Source: Bradyrhizobium elkanii USDA 76
GTDB lineage: Bacteria > Pseudomonadota > Alphaproteobacteria > Rhizobiales > Xanthobacteraceae
DNA length: 64,000 nt
Direction: 5' to 3'
Assembly: GCF_023278185.1 (NCBI RefSeq)
Contig: NZ_CP066356.1
Span: 3,154,001 to 3,218,000, forward strand
Each line of letters begins with the position of its first letter. Positions within the stretch are counted from its first letter, which is position 1. This document shows positions 34,195-42,609 of this stretch, piece by piece. A program made the position numbers and the translations under genes. The notes beneath the pieces were generated by a model. The model saw only the letters and a list, made by a program, of their open reading frames with translations. It was not told where the DNA came from and did not search any database.

Positions 34195-36708
34195 TCATCT
34201 GTCGTTGTTCGTTGCCGGCATGCCTTTGGCGCTGCGCCAGGTCAGTGTGGCCGAGGGGGCACCGTTGCCGTCGCAGTCCGCGACCGCAAGGATGCGGTCA
34301 TGGTCGAGGGTGGTCAGCGCGACCGTGTAGAGGGCGACGTCGTCTTCGAAGCCGTCGACCGGCATCAGCAGCATGCCGTCGTCACTGCTAGCGCGGAAGT
34401 GACGGCCGCGCCGTTCGAGGCCGGCATCGATGAGCCGTGCCGCGGCGATCGCTGTCACGTTCGAACTCTCGGCGGCCTTCGCGGCGCTCTCGCCGTATTG
34501 GACCGTGATGCCGTGGAGCATCCCGTCGCGGGTGAGCTTGGCCAGCGGCAGCGCGATGGTCGCGATTGCCATCCGGCGCGACAGCGGTATCCGCAGGCGG
34601 AGGTCGCCGAGCCCGGTATGATAGACGCTGACCGCCTCCAGCGACGCCTGGCCATTCCGGTCGAACAGACCGACCTGCAGCGTCCCGCACAGTGCTTCGC
34701 CGAACACATTCGCGGGCAGGCGATTGGCGCCGAACAGCGTATAGAGATAGGCGTGCGACGGCGAGAGGGCGGCAAAGCTGCCCGCCAGCCACATCGGGGG
34801 CGCCGGAGCCGTGCAGGCGCTCATGAGGCCGCGGGCGATGATGCAATCATTGACGAAGTCGGCATCGAGCAACGGCGCCAGCGCCTGGGTGCCGAGATTG
34901 ACGTCATGCTTGATGCCGCCGAGCAACGCGAGCTCATCGTCGTCCGGCAGCAGCAGGAGGCGTCCGAGCACGGCGGCGGCCCAGCGCGCCGCGACCGCGG
35001 GATCGGCATCGGGCTGCAATCCGTAGCGTGGTGCCAGCTCGCGGGTGCGCGAAACATAGGCCAGCGTTCCGGATTGCACCTCGGCCGCCAGCGCCAGCTG
35101 GGCGGCCGGGCGCTGATCACCCTCGCGCAACACGTCACCGTCGCGATAATCCCGCGCGGATCCTTCCCTGGAGCAGCACAGCTGCTCCAGCAAGGCGACG
35201 TTGCGGATCAGCATGCGCTTGACGTGCGGCGTGACGACGTGATCCGAGATCAGGCCCTCCGCGGTGTCGTCATCGGCGATGTCGTCGAAGGCATCGTCAA
35301 GCGTCAGCAGATAGGTGCCGTGCAGGCGGATGCGGATGCCCTCGCGATCGAAAATTCGTCGCAGCGATTTCTGCACGCTTGCGGAATAGCCGAGATCGAC
35401 CAGGATCAGATCGGTGCAGTCGTCGAAATCCCGGATATGCGCGCGAAGGTAGGTGAACAGACGCGCCCGGACGCCGGCAGCGATATCGGTGATTTCGCGC
35501 GGGTCCATCAGATCGGGCAGGGCGTCGGCGAGTTCGCGGCCGCTCGCAATGCCGTCGGGATACTGCGCGAAGAACTTCATCACGGCGGGCGGCCGCACCT
35601 TGACGATGTCGACAAAGGTCGTCGCGTCGATCATGACGACCCGGCTCAGCAGCTCACAGAGCGGTTCGAGGGTGTCCGCGGATCCGACCAGGCTGACGCG
35701 ACGATTGATCTCGATATAGGCGCCGGTCTCGCCGTGGTTTGCCTGCCAGACCCGATACGGCAGCAGGCCGTCGCGGCCGAGGAATCCGATCGCAACGCGT
35801 GCGCCATTGCGAGCAAGCGCCGCGCGCCGGGCGGCAATGAATGCATCGAACGCCGCCATCATCGGGCCGAGCACGGTCAGGCCGAGGTTGAAAGCGGGAG
35901 AATGCTCCGCGCTCTTCGTCGTCACCGCGCGCCGCAGCGTGCGGGCGCCGCAATCGAGCCGCGACGGCTGATCGGGGCACAGCAATTCGAAGATCGATGT
36001 CTCGCGCTGAAATTTGGAAGCCAGCGCCGCGCCGGCCTGCGGGTAGTAGCGCGGGCGGATGCCGTGACGGCGCGCGCCGTTGACATCGGCGGTGTGGTTG
36101 TCGCCGACATGGAACGAGCTTGCCGCGTCGATGCCTTGCTCGGCGAGATAGGCCTCAAACAGCGCTTCGCTCTTGCTGCTGCCGTGATCGCAGGACGCAT
36201 AGAGGAAATCCCAGCTCAGCCCGGGACTGCAGGAACGCAGCAACTGCGCGAGCTGGTCGGTGCTCCAGTAAGTGTCGGAAACGAAGCCGACGCGAAAACC
36301 GCCGCGCTTCATGTCCAGATATTGCTCGAGCATTTCGGGATTGACGCGGCACAGCTCGAGTTCGCTTTCGAACTCGATCTGCGCGAGATCCTGCAATGCA
36401 TTGCGGCCCAGGCCGAACAGCCTGAATGGAAAGTATTTGTAGATGTCGGCGATGCGCACTTCGGTGGAGCCGCACCGCTCCTGCGATACCTTGCGCGCCC
36501 GCGCCTCCGCCTGGATTCGATGCTGAACGAAACTGGCGGACATGTTCGGAAATTTTTCAGCAATGCAGGAACGCTGAAAAACCCTTTCAAATACGCCATC
36601 CGGCGTCGTGCAGGCGCGCAACAGAAATGTATCGAAAACATCGAATGAACATGCAGAAACATTCTGCGCTCGACGCGTCGCGTCGACCGTCATGATCGTC
36701 ATGCGCAA
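34195..36708 (-). CDS. Large HAD-like protein, possible glycan-modification enzyme
   Basis: 837 aa. The N-terminal ~240 residues are a HAD-superfamily phosphatase domain: motif I 'SFDVFDTFLLR' (D23 and D26 region), motif II 'GFVSDTYWS', the Lys in 'SKSEALF' and motif III/IV 'HVGDNHTADVNGARRHG'. The remaining ~600 residues have no domain I can name; a Rossmann-like pattern ('VAIGFLGRDGLLPYRVW', 'DLILVDLGYSASVQKSLR') recurs. Similar large HAD proteins occur in polysaccharide and flagellin-glycosylation loci (family knowledge, not searched). Start at 36708 (MRMTIM); the second Met is possible. Promoter must lie in the 500-base region shared with the sigma-factor gene. Confidence 0.72.
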   Translation of the reverse strand: MRMTIMTVDATRRAQNVSACSFDVFDTFLLRACTTPDGVFERVFQRSCIAEKFPNMSASFVQHRIQAEARARKVSQERCGSTEVRIADIYKYFPFRLFGLGRNALQDLAQIEFESELELCRVNPEMLEQYLDMKRGGFRVGFVSDTYWSTDQLAQLLRSCSPGLSWDFLYASCDHGSSKSEALFEAYLAEQGIDAASSFHVGDNHTADVNGARRHGIRPRYYPQAGAALASKFQRETSIFELLCPDQPSRLDCGARTLRRAVTTKSAEHSPAFNLGLTVLGPMMAAFDAFIAARRAALARNGARVAIGFLGRDGLLPYRVWQANHGETGAYIEINRRVSLVGSADTLEPLCELLSRVVMIDATTFVDIVKVRPPAVMKFFAQYPDGIASGRELADALPDLMDPREITDIAAGVRARLFTYLRAHIRDFDDCTDLILVDLGYSASVQKSLRRIFDREGIRIRLHGTYLLTLDDAFDDIADDDTAEGLISDHVVTPHVKRMLIRNVALLEQLCCSREGSARDYRDGDVLREGDQRPAAQLALAAEVQSGTLAYVSRTRELAPRYGLQPDADPAVAARWAAAVLGRLLLLPDDDELALLGGIKHDVNLGTQALAPLLDADFVNDCIIARGLMSACTAPAPPMWLAGSFAALSPSHAYLYTLFGANRLPANVFGEALCGTLQVGLFDRNGQASLEAVSVYHTGLGDLRLRIPLSRRMAIATIALPLAKLTRDGMLHGITVQYGESAAKAAESSNVTAIAAARLIDAGLERRGRHFRASSDDGMLLMPVDGFEDDVALYTVALTTLDHDRILAVADCDGNGAPSATLTWRSAKGMPATNNDR

Positions 36709-37211
36709 AATTCCCGCCAGTCCTCATGCGTTGAACGCGCGCATGAGACAAATCAGGCGCGACAGTTCAAAAAAGTTGATGCGGGATTCGAAAACGCGCG
36801 CTTCGCGACTGACAGATTCAAAAAATCCGATAACGTCGAAACAGTGATTCGGAAAAGATTGCCTAGTCGCAATCGTCGAATGCAAGATGGCGACCAACGG
36901 CGATGAATCACTCGCATGCTCCGCGCATGCATGTGTTCGCGTGGCGTTAGTTGGTGTGACAACAGCGTTTTTCCGACGCGACGATCTCTTCCGCGGACAT
37001 GCGAGGCGATGCCGAACGACTGCTCCAAACTCCGTCGAATTTTTCCCTGCGCCTCTGCGCAGCGGCAGCTTTTGCCGGGCGGTCGGCAAAATCATCCAGC
37101 TAAGCATTTGAAAAATAACGAAAAAAGTTCGCCTGGTTTGCGAGGCCTCTCCGTTCAACGCTCAGAAGCCGCATGGAATGTGTGCCAGCGGCGTTGGTTG
37201 GAGAGCGGCGG
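36709..37211. promoter_or_regulatory. Long AT-rich divergent region between HAD and sigma-factor genes
   Basis: About 500 bases with lower GC than the flanks and no supportable gene. Near 36765-36835 there are repeated short A-rich words (GTTCAAAAAA, GATTCAAAAAA, GATTCG). It must carry the promoters for both divergent units. I could not match sigma-54, sigma-28 or FixK consensus with confidence. Confidence 0.5.
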
Positions 37212-37913
37212 ATGAGTTACGCGCTTGATATGAGGGCACCGGCCGAGGTGGAGGCCACGCCGGCCGCGGTTGCGCCGGCCGAAGCGGCTGCTCCGTGGAG
37301 CAACGTCCCCACCGTTGCCGATGCGGGCCCGCTCGACACCGTCGAGATCCACGACGAAGACAAGGAATTGCTCGACCGCCTCGCCGCCGGCGACGAGACG
37401 GCGTTTCGTGCTCTGGTCGAACGTCATATCGATCGCGCCTACGCGATCGCGCTGCGCATCGTCGGCAACGCCGCCGATGCCGAAGACGTCGTGCAGGACA
37501 CGATGCTGAAGGTGTGGACGCATCGCGGCCGCTGGCAGCATGGCCGCGCCAAGTTCTCGACCTGGCTCTATCGCGTCGTCAGCAACCGCTGCATCGATCT
37601 GCGCCGCAAGCCGCGCACCGAGAATGTCGACGTCGTGCCCGAGGTCGCCGACACCCAGCTCGACGCCTCCGCCGTGATCGAGCGCAACGAGATCGGCAAT
37701 CTGCTGGAGGTCGCGATGCAGCGGCTGCCCGAGCAGCAGCGCGTCGCGGTGATCCTGTCCTATCACGAGAACATGAGCAACGGCGAGATCGCCGAGGTCA
37801 TGGACACGACCGTGGCCGCGGTGGAGTCGCTGTTGAAGCGAGGACGGCAGCAGCTGCGCGAGATGCTGAAGCGGCACGAGCGCGACCTGCGCGGCGCGTT
37901 TACCGACTGCTAA
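37212..37913 (+). CDS. ECF-type RNA polymerase sigma factor
   Basis: 233 aa sigma factor with a 55-residue Ala/Pro-rich N-terminal extension, then region 2 ('IVGNAADAEDVVQDTMLKVW') and 'FSTWLYRVVSNRCIDLRR', and region 4 ('LPEQQRVAVILSYHENMSNG' with helix-turn-helix 'EIAEVMDTTVAAVESLLKRG'). ATG 37212 has GGAGAG upstream; an earlier in-frame Met at 37173 lacks one. It lies directly upstream of flagellin, so it may drive the filament genes. A membrane protein resembling ECF-linked anti-sigmas is encoded at 41244. Confidence 0.92.
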   Translation: MSYALDMRAPAEVEATPAAVAPAEAAAPWSNVPTVADAGPLDTVEIHDEDKELLDRLAAGDETAFRALVERHIDRAYAIALRIVGNAADAEDVVQDTMLKVWTHRGRWQHGRAKFSTWLYRVVSNRCIDLRRKPRTENVDVVPEVADTQLDASAVIERNEIGNLLEVAMQRLPEQQRVAVILSYHENMSNGEIAEVMDTTVAAVESLLKRGRQQLREMLKRHERDLRGAFTDC

Positions 37914-38053
37914 CCATAAATTCCGGCTTCTGAAGATTTTGCGCCTGACCACCGGCGGCCGATCCGTTTGATCGGGCGGACGGGGGCTGGATCCGCGTCA
38001 CCTCTCTTTTTCACGATGCGGCATGCCATGCCCCATCAGCACAGGAGCTACTC

Positions 38054-38878
38054 ATGCCGGCAATCTCCACCAACACCGCCGCGAACTCCGCGGTCCGCTA
38101 CCTCAACATCAACTCGCAGCAGGAAACCAGCGCGCTGTCGAAGCTGTCGAGCGGCTCGCGCATCACCTCGGCTTCCGACGACGCGGCCGGCCTTGCGATC
38201 TCGACCCGCATCTCTTCCGACATCACGACGCTGCAGCAGGCCGCCACCAACGCGGCGCAGGCGACCTCGATCCTGCAGACCGCCGATGGCGGCGCCTCCA
38301 ACATCTCGGACATCCTGGCCCGCATGAAGTCGCTGGCTTCCGAGTCCGCCTCGGGCACCGTGGCGGATTCCAGCCGCGCCTACATCAACTCGGAATTCAC
38401 GCAGCTCAAGGGCGAAATCGACTCGATCGCCAGCGGGACCCGCTACAGCAGCCAGAGCTTGCTCGATGGTTCGAGCGTGTTCTCGTCGGGCGTCTCGGTG
38501 CTGGTCGGATCGACCTCGGCCGACACCATCACGATCACGCTGACGAGCCTCACGGCCTCTTCGCTGTCCGTGACGTCGCTCGACGTGTCCAGCCTGTCGA
38601 GCGCCACCAGCGCGATGTCGGCTCTCGACACCGCGATTGACAAGGTGTCGTCCGCACGCGCCGAGATCGGTGCTCAGGAATCCCGCTTCAACTTCAGCGC
38701 TGACTCGATCTCGACCCAGACCCAGAACCTGCAATCGGCGAACTCGGCGATCAAGGACGTCGATATCGCCTCCGAGCAGGCGACGCTGTCCTCGGCGGAG
38801 GTGAAGACGCAGGCCGCTGTTTCGGCGGAAACCGCGGCGAACCAGATGCCGCAGTACCTGCTGAAGCTGCTCGGCTAA
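38054..38878 (+). CDS. fliC: Flagellin
   Basis: Filament subunit, 274 aa, short version with only the D0/D1 coiled-coil domains and a small middle. N-terminal D0/D1: 'NTAANSAVRYLNINSQQETS', 'LSSGSRITSASDDAAGLAIS'; C-terminal D1/D0: 'ARAEIGAQESRFNFSADSI', then 'KDVDIASEQATLSSAEVKTQ' and 'LLKLLG'. Secreted by the flagellar type III apparatus, no cleaved signal. A strong hairpin terminator follows, so flagellin can be transcribed alone in large amounts. The gene order sigma factor - flagellin - fliD - fliS is compact. Confidence 0.95.
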   Translation: MPAISTNTAANSAVRYLNINSQQETSALSKLSSGSRITSASDDAAGLAISTRISSDITTLQQAATNAAQATSILQTADGGASNISDILARMKSLASESASGTVADSSRAYINSEFTQLKGEIDSIASGTRYSSQSLLDGSSVFSSGVSVLVGSTSADTITITLTSLTASSLSVTSLDVSSLSSATSAMSALDTAIDKVSSARAEIGAQESRFNFSADSISTQTQNLQSANSAIKDVDIASEQATLSSAEVKTQAAVSAETAANQMPQYLLKLLG

Positions 38879-38890
38879 TTCGAAAGACCG

Positions 38891-38917
38891 GTCGGGCCGG
38901 CATGATGCCGGCCCGAC
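38891..38917 (+). terminator. Terminator after flagellin
   Basis: Perfect 12-bp stem GTCGGGCCGGCA / TGCCGGCCCGAC with a 3-nt loop, 12 bases after the flagellin stop, followed by TCCTAT. Confidence 0.8.
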
Positions 38918-38941
38918 TCCTATCGCGGCGGAAGTGTCGAC

Positions 38942-40639
38942 ATGACGGTTAGCAGCGCCACCTCGAGCACAGCAGGCACCACGTCGACCAGTTCTGCCAG
39001 TACGGTGACAACGACCGGCACGACCAATTCGACCAGCATCGATTGGGATGCCCTGATCGAGGCCGAGGTCAATGCCAAGCTCGCAGCGGCGACCTCGATC
39101 ACCACGACGATCACCGCGAACCAGGCCAAGATCACCGCCTATCAATCGCTGCAGACCGAGCTTTCGACGCTGGCAAGCGGGTTGTCGTCGCTCAGCACCT
39201 CGATCATCAATTCGATTGCCACCAACGCGTTCGCCACGCGGGCGGCGACTATCTCGTCCACCGGTGACGTCAGCGCCTCGTCGGCGCTGAACATGAGCGT
39301 CAACAGCGGCTCGGCGACCGGCGATCACACGCTCCAGATCACCCAGCTGGCGACCGCGCAGAAGGTGATCGGCTCTTCGCAGTCGAGCAGTTCGACCGCG
39401 CTGGGCCTCTCCGGCACTTTTTCGCTCGGCCTGTCCGGCGGCACCAGCACGGCGATCTCGATCACCAGCGGCATGTCGATGCAGGATGTCGTCGACACCA
39501 TCAACGCCCAGACCTCGACCACCAATGTCCAGGCCTCGATCGTCCAGGTGTCGAGCGGGTCCTATGAGATGGTGCTGACAGGGACGCAGGACGCCGCTGA
39601 CATCACCTATTCGTCGACGTCGGGCGATGACATCCTGAACAGGCTCGGCGTCACCGACACGTCCGGAGCGTTCACCGACGTGCTGCAGAAGTCGCAGTCC
39701 GCGGAATTCACCCTCGACGGCATCGCGCTCACGCGTAACACCAACGACGTTTCCGACGTCCTGTCCGGCGTCACTTTCGACCTGCTGCAGCCGACGCCGA
39801 GCGGCACCAGCCTGAACATCAGCATCGAGACCGACACCAGCCAGATCACGTCCGCGCTGCAGACCTTCGTCACCAACTACAACGCATTTCGCGACCAGGT
39901 GATCGCGCAGTCGGCGCAGAATTCCGACGGGACGGCCGCGTCAAGCGCGGTGCTGTTCGGCGACAGCACGATGCGCGATATCATGACCCAGCTGCAGCAG
40001 GTGCTCAGCGGGACGGTCGGCGGCATGACGATGGCCGATCTCGGCCTGTCCTTCAACGAGAACAACGAGCTCCAGCTCGATACCGGCACGCTGTCGACGG
40101 TGTTGACGCAGAATCTCGCCGGCGTCACCCAGCTGCTGTCGGCGCAGACCACCACTTCGTCCAGCCAGCTCAGCGTGGTCAATACCGGCACATCGCCGCA
40201 ATCCTTCACGCTCGACCTCACGGTGGACTCCACCGGTACGCTGACCGGAGCCTCGGTCGGCGGCGACAGCTCCGGCTTTTCGGTGGTCGGCAACACGATC
40301 ATCGGCAATTCGGGCACGATCTACGCCGGGATGGCCTTTACTTATACGGGCTCGACCTCGCAGTCGATCACGGTGACATCGTCGTCCGGTTTGGCGACGC
40401 AACTCTACCAGCTCGCGCATAGCAGTTCCGGCACCAGCGGTCAGCTGCAGACGTTGATCACGAATCTGCAGTCGCGCGACACCGACCTGCAGTCCCAGGT
40501 CAGCGACATTCAGAGCAATGCGGCCACATTCAAGGCTCAGCTGCAGGTTCAATACGCCAACTACCAGGCGGCCATCGAAAGCGCGAACAACACGCTGGGC
40601 TACCTGAAAGCACTCCTAGACGCATCATCGAGTAACTAA
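38942..40639 (+). CDS. fliD: Flagellar hook-associated protein 2 (filament cap)
   Basis: 565 aa cap protein that folds arriving flagellin at the filament tip. FliD_N appears after a Ser/Thr-rich leader ('IDWDALIEAEVNAKLAAATS' and 'LQTELSTLASGLSSL'), 'SATGDHTLQITQLATAQKV' is typical of the region after it, and the C-terminal FliD_C coiled coil ends 'YANYQAAIESANNTLGYLKALL'. The protein is remarkably Ser/Thr-rich, like other axial proteins here. Its stop codon overlaps the fliS start by one base. Confidence 0.93.
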   Translation: MTVSSATSSTAGTTSTSSASTVTTTGTTNSTSIDWDALIEAEVNAKLAAATSITTTITANQAKITAYQSLQTELSTLASGLSSLSTSIINSIATNAFATRAATISSTGDVSASSALNMSVNSGSATGDHTLQITQLATAQKVIGSSQSSSSTALGLSGTFSLGLSGGTSTAISITSGMSMQDVVDTINAQTSTTNVQASIVQVSSGSYEMVLTGTQDAADITYSSTSGDDILNRLGVTDTSGAFTDVLQKSQSAEFTLDGIALTRNTNDVSDVLSGVTFDLLQPTPSGTSLNISIETDTSQITSALQTFVTNYNAFRDQVIAQSAQNSDGTAASSAVLFGDSTMRDIMTQLQQVLSGTVGGMTMADLGLSFNENNELQLDTGTLSTVLTQNLAGVTQLLSAQTTTSSSQLSVVNTGTSPQSFTLDLTVDSTGTLTGASVGGDSSGFSVVGNTIIGNSGTIYAGMAFTYTGSTSQSITVTSSSGLATQLYQLAHSSSGTSGQLQTLITNLQSRDTDLQSQVSDIQSNAATFKAQLQVQYANYQAAIESANNTLGYLKALLDASSSN

Positions 40640-41082
40640 TGACCCAGAACGCGACCGCCTACCACGCCAACAATGCCTATCGATCCGCCGCGGTGGCGGT
40701 GCCGCCGCTGAAGGCGGTGGTGATGCTGTGCGACGGTGCGATCACGCTGTTGCAGAAGGCGCTGGAAGCGCACGAGGCGAAGCGCTTCGAGGAAGGGCAC
40801 ATCTATCTGACGCGGGCGACCGCGATCCTGCGCGGGCTGAGCCACAATCTCGATTTCACCCGCGGCGGCGCGATGGCCGATCGTCTCTACCGCACCTATA
40901 ACGCCCTGATCATGGCGTGCCTGCGCTCTTATGGCCGGCCGCAGGCCAGGGAGAATTTTCGGCGCATCATCGCGAGCCTGGCGGAATTGCGCGACGCCTG
41001 GAAGTTCGTCGAGGCGACCGCCGGCAAGGCCGCCAAGGCGAGGGCACTCGACAAGACGCTCGAATCAGCCGCGGGCCGCTGA
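40639..41082 (+). CDS. fliS: Flagellin export chaperone FliS
   Basis: 147 aa helical chaperone that binds the C-terminus of flagellin in the cytosol. Starts 'AYHANNAYRSAAVAVPPLKA', with 'VVMLCDGAITLLQKALEA' and 'AILRGLSHNLDFTRGGAMAD' matching the family helices. The overlap with fliD (TAATG) indicates coupling. Pairing of fliD and fliS points to a flagellar system distinct from the classic Rhizobium lateral type, which lacks FliD (family knowledge). Confidence 0.9.
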   Translation: MTQNATAYHANNAYRSAAVAVPPLKAVVMLCDGAITLLQKALEAHEAKRFEEGHIYLTRATAILRGLSHNLDFTRGGAMADRLYRTYNALIMACLRSYGRPQARENFRRIIASLAELRDAWKFVEATAGKAAKARALDKTLESAAGR

Positions 41083-41206
41083 GCCCCGAGAGGCAGCGAA
41101 TCACCCGCCGAGGGCGTTTCGCCGGTGTAGCTGAGACCCTGGGTGGGCGCCTGGTTGGGGAAAAAATAGCCGCCCGGCGAGCACCATGCTGGACCTGACG
41201 CGACAG

Positions 41207-41228
41207 CGGCGGAAATTGATTTCCGCCG
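41207..41228 (+). terminator. Hairpin between fliS and the membrane-protein gene
   Basis: CGGCGGAAAT / ATTTCCGCCG, 10-bp perfect stem, 2-nt loop; could terminate the fliD-fliS transcript. No T-run. Confidence 0.5.
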
Positions 41229-41243
41229 TCCCGCGAATGCTTT

Positions 41244-41693
41244 ATGACAGCCTTGGCGACGAGGCTGGATTCTGCGCGCGCGATGGATGTTGCGACATTC
41301 GAAGACCTGATCGACCGGCTGGGGGAGGATCTGTCCCGCTGGCCCGATGATCAGCGTGTTGCCGCCGTCCAGCTCCTTGCATCCTCGGCTGAGGCGCGGA
41401 CGCTCTACGAGGAGGCGAGCGCGGTACGCCGCGCACTCGCGGCGCCACCGGTTCGCGCACCCAAGGGCCTTGCCGACCGCATCGTGACCGCAGCGGCGAA
41501 ATTGCCACAGAAGCCCGCTTCGGGGCCGGCCCCGGCTGACGATCAGCCGAACGATGCACAAGCACCGGGCCGATCCGCACAGCAAGGCAAGGTGCTGCCG
41601 GCGCTGCTGCTGGCCCTCTGCCTGTTGCCCGCATTGACACCGCCGGCATTGATGCTCGGCGAGCCGGATCTGCCGATCAGCCTCTCGCTCTAA
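41244..41693 (+). CDS. Membrane protein, possible anti-sigma factor
   Basis: 149 aa. Soluble N-terminal part 'DVATFEDLIDRLGEDLSRWP' then 'LLASSAEARTLYEEASAVRRAL', a Pro/Gln-rich linker, and one C-terminal membrane helix ('VLPALLLALCLLPALTPPALML'). Proteins with this N-terminal pattern are often found beside ECF sigma factors in alphaproteobacteria (recollection), which suggests it restrains the sigma factor encoded at 37212, with flagellin, fliD and fliS in between. No zinc-binding HxxxCxxC motif is present. ATG 41244 is used; an internal ATG at 41283 is equally plausible. Confidence 0.65.
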   Translation: MTALATRLDSARAMDVATFEDLIDRLGEDLSRWPDDQRVAAVQLLASSAEARTLYEEASAVRRALAAPPVRAPKGLADRIVTAAAKLPQKPASGPAPADDQPNDAQAPGRSAQQGKVLPALLLALCLLPALTPPALMLGEPDLPISLSL

Positions 41694-41930
41694 AACGCTC
41701 CGCATTGCCGTTGCGGCTGTTCGCGTGTTTTCGCGGCGAGATGCTTGCGCACGCCTGCGAGCCATGAGCCCGCAACGGACACGGCAAATTCTGCCGCTTC
41801 ATCACGTGATTCCGGGCGGATGAATCCGCGCCTGAAATCGGCGCGTCATCCGTTTTATCTGCGAACGACATCACGACCCCAATGTCCCACCGCGTTCCGT
41901 CGCGCATCCCGCGGCGAAGAGAGCCTTGTC

Positions 41931-42590
41931 ATGACCGTTTCCTCGGCAACCTCTGCTGCAACCTCCGCCATGTCGAGCTCGTCGTCGAGCGCGTCGATGG
42001 GGATGAGCTCGACCGATTTCCTCAACCTTCTCGTCAGCGAGTTGCAAAACCAGGATCCGCTGAACGCCACCAGCACGACCGACTTCATCAACCAGCTCAC
42101 CTCCTACGCCAACTTCACCGAGCAGCAGTCGACCAACGCCAGCATGACGTCGCTGGCGAGCTCGTTCTCGAGCCTCGTGACGCTCAACTCGGTCAACTAT
42201 ATCGGCCACACCGTCGAGGCGAAGACGAACACGGCGGAGCTGACCAATGGCTCGGCGACGTTCGGCTACTCGCTCACCTCGGCCGCGTCGAACGTCGCGA
42301 TCACGATCCAGGATTCCTCGGGCAACACGGTGTGGAGCGGCAAGGGGACCGGAAACGCCGGTTCCAACACCTTCACCTGGAACGGCCAGACCTCCGACGG
42401 CACCCAGCTCAAGGACGGCGGCCAGTACACGATTCAGGTGACCGCGACCGACTCCGCCGGAAACTCGCTGCTCAGCTACACCACGATGACGGGAACGGTG
42501 ACTGGCATCGATGCCTCCGGCTCGACGCCCTCGCTGCTCGTGAACGGCGTTCCCGTCAGCGCCGCCAACATCATCGGCGTCACGTCCTGA
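41931..42590 (+). CDS. flgD: Flagellar hook-capping protein
   Basis: 219 aa scaffold for hook assembly, exported and discarded. The conserved N-terminal export/capping region 'SSTDFLNLLVSELQNQDPLN' and 'TDFINQLTSYANFTEQQSTN' is clear, followed by a Tudor/FNIII-like pair of domains ('TVWSGKGTGNAGSNTFTWNG', 'DGGQYTIQVTATDSAGN'). ATG 41931 begins a Ser-rich leader; the open frame extends 62 codons upstream without family similarity. Nineteen bases before flgE. The 237 bases between this gene and the membrane protein hold no gene and presumably its promoter. Confidence 0.93.
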   Translation: MTVSSATSAATSAMSSSSSSASMGMSSTDFLNLLVSELQNQDPLNATSTTDFINQLTSYANFTEQQSTNASMTSLASSFSSLVTLNSVNYIGHTVEAKTNTAELTNGSATFGYSLTSAASNVAITIQDSSGNTVWSGKGTGNAGSNTFTWNGQTSDGTQLKDGGQYTIQVTATDSAGNSLLSYTTMTGTVTGIDASGSTPSLLVNGVPVSAANIIGVTS

Positions 42591-42609
42591 TTGGTACCGG
42601 AGTTTTATC

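Noticed and set aside
34063..36648. 861-codon open frame on the plus strand
   Set aside because: Antisense of the HAD-like gene; no motifs, whereas the minus strand has clear HAD motifs.
36709..37158. Small frames in the HAD/sigma intergenic region
   Set aside because: AT-rich non-coding sequence; translations are Arg/Phe/Ser-rich without ribosome sites.
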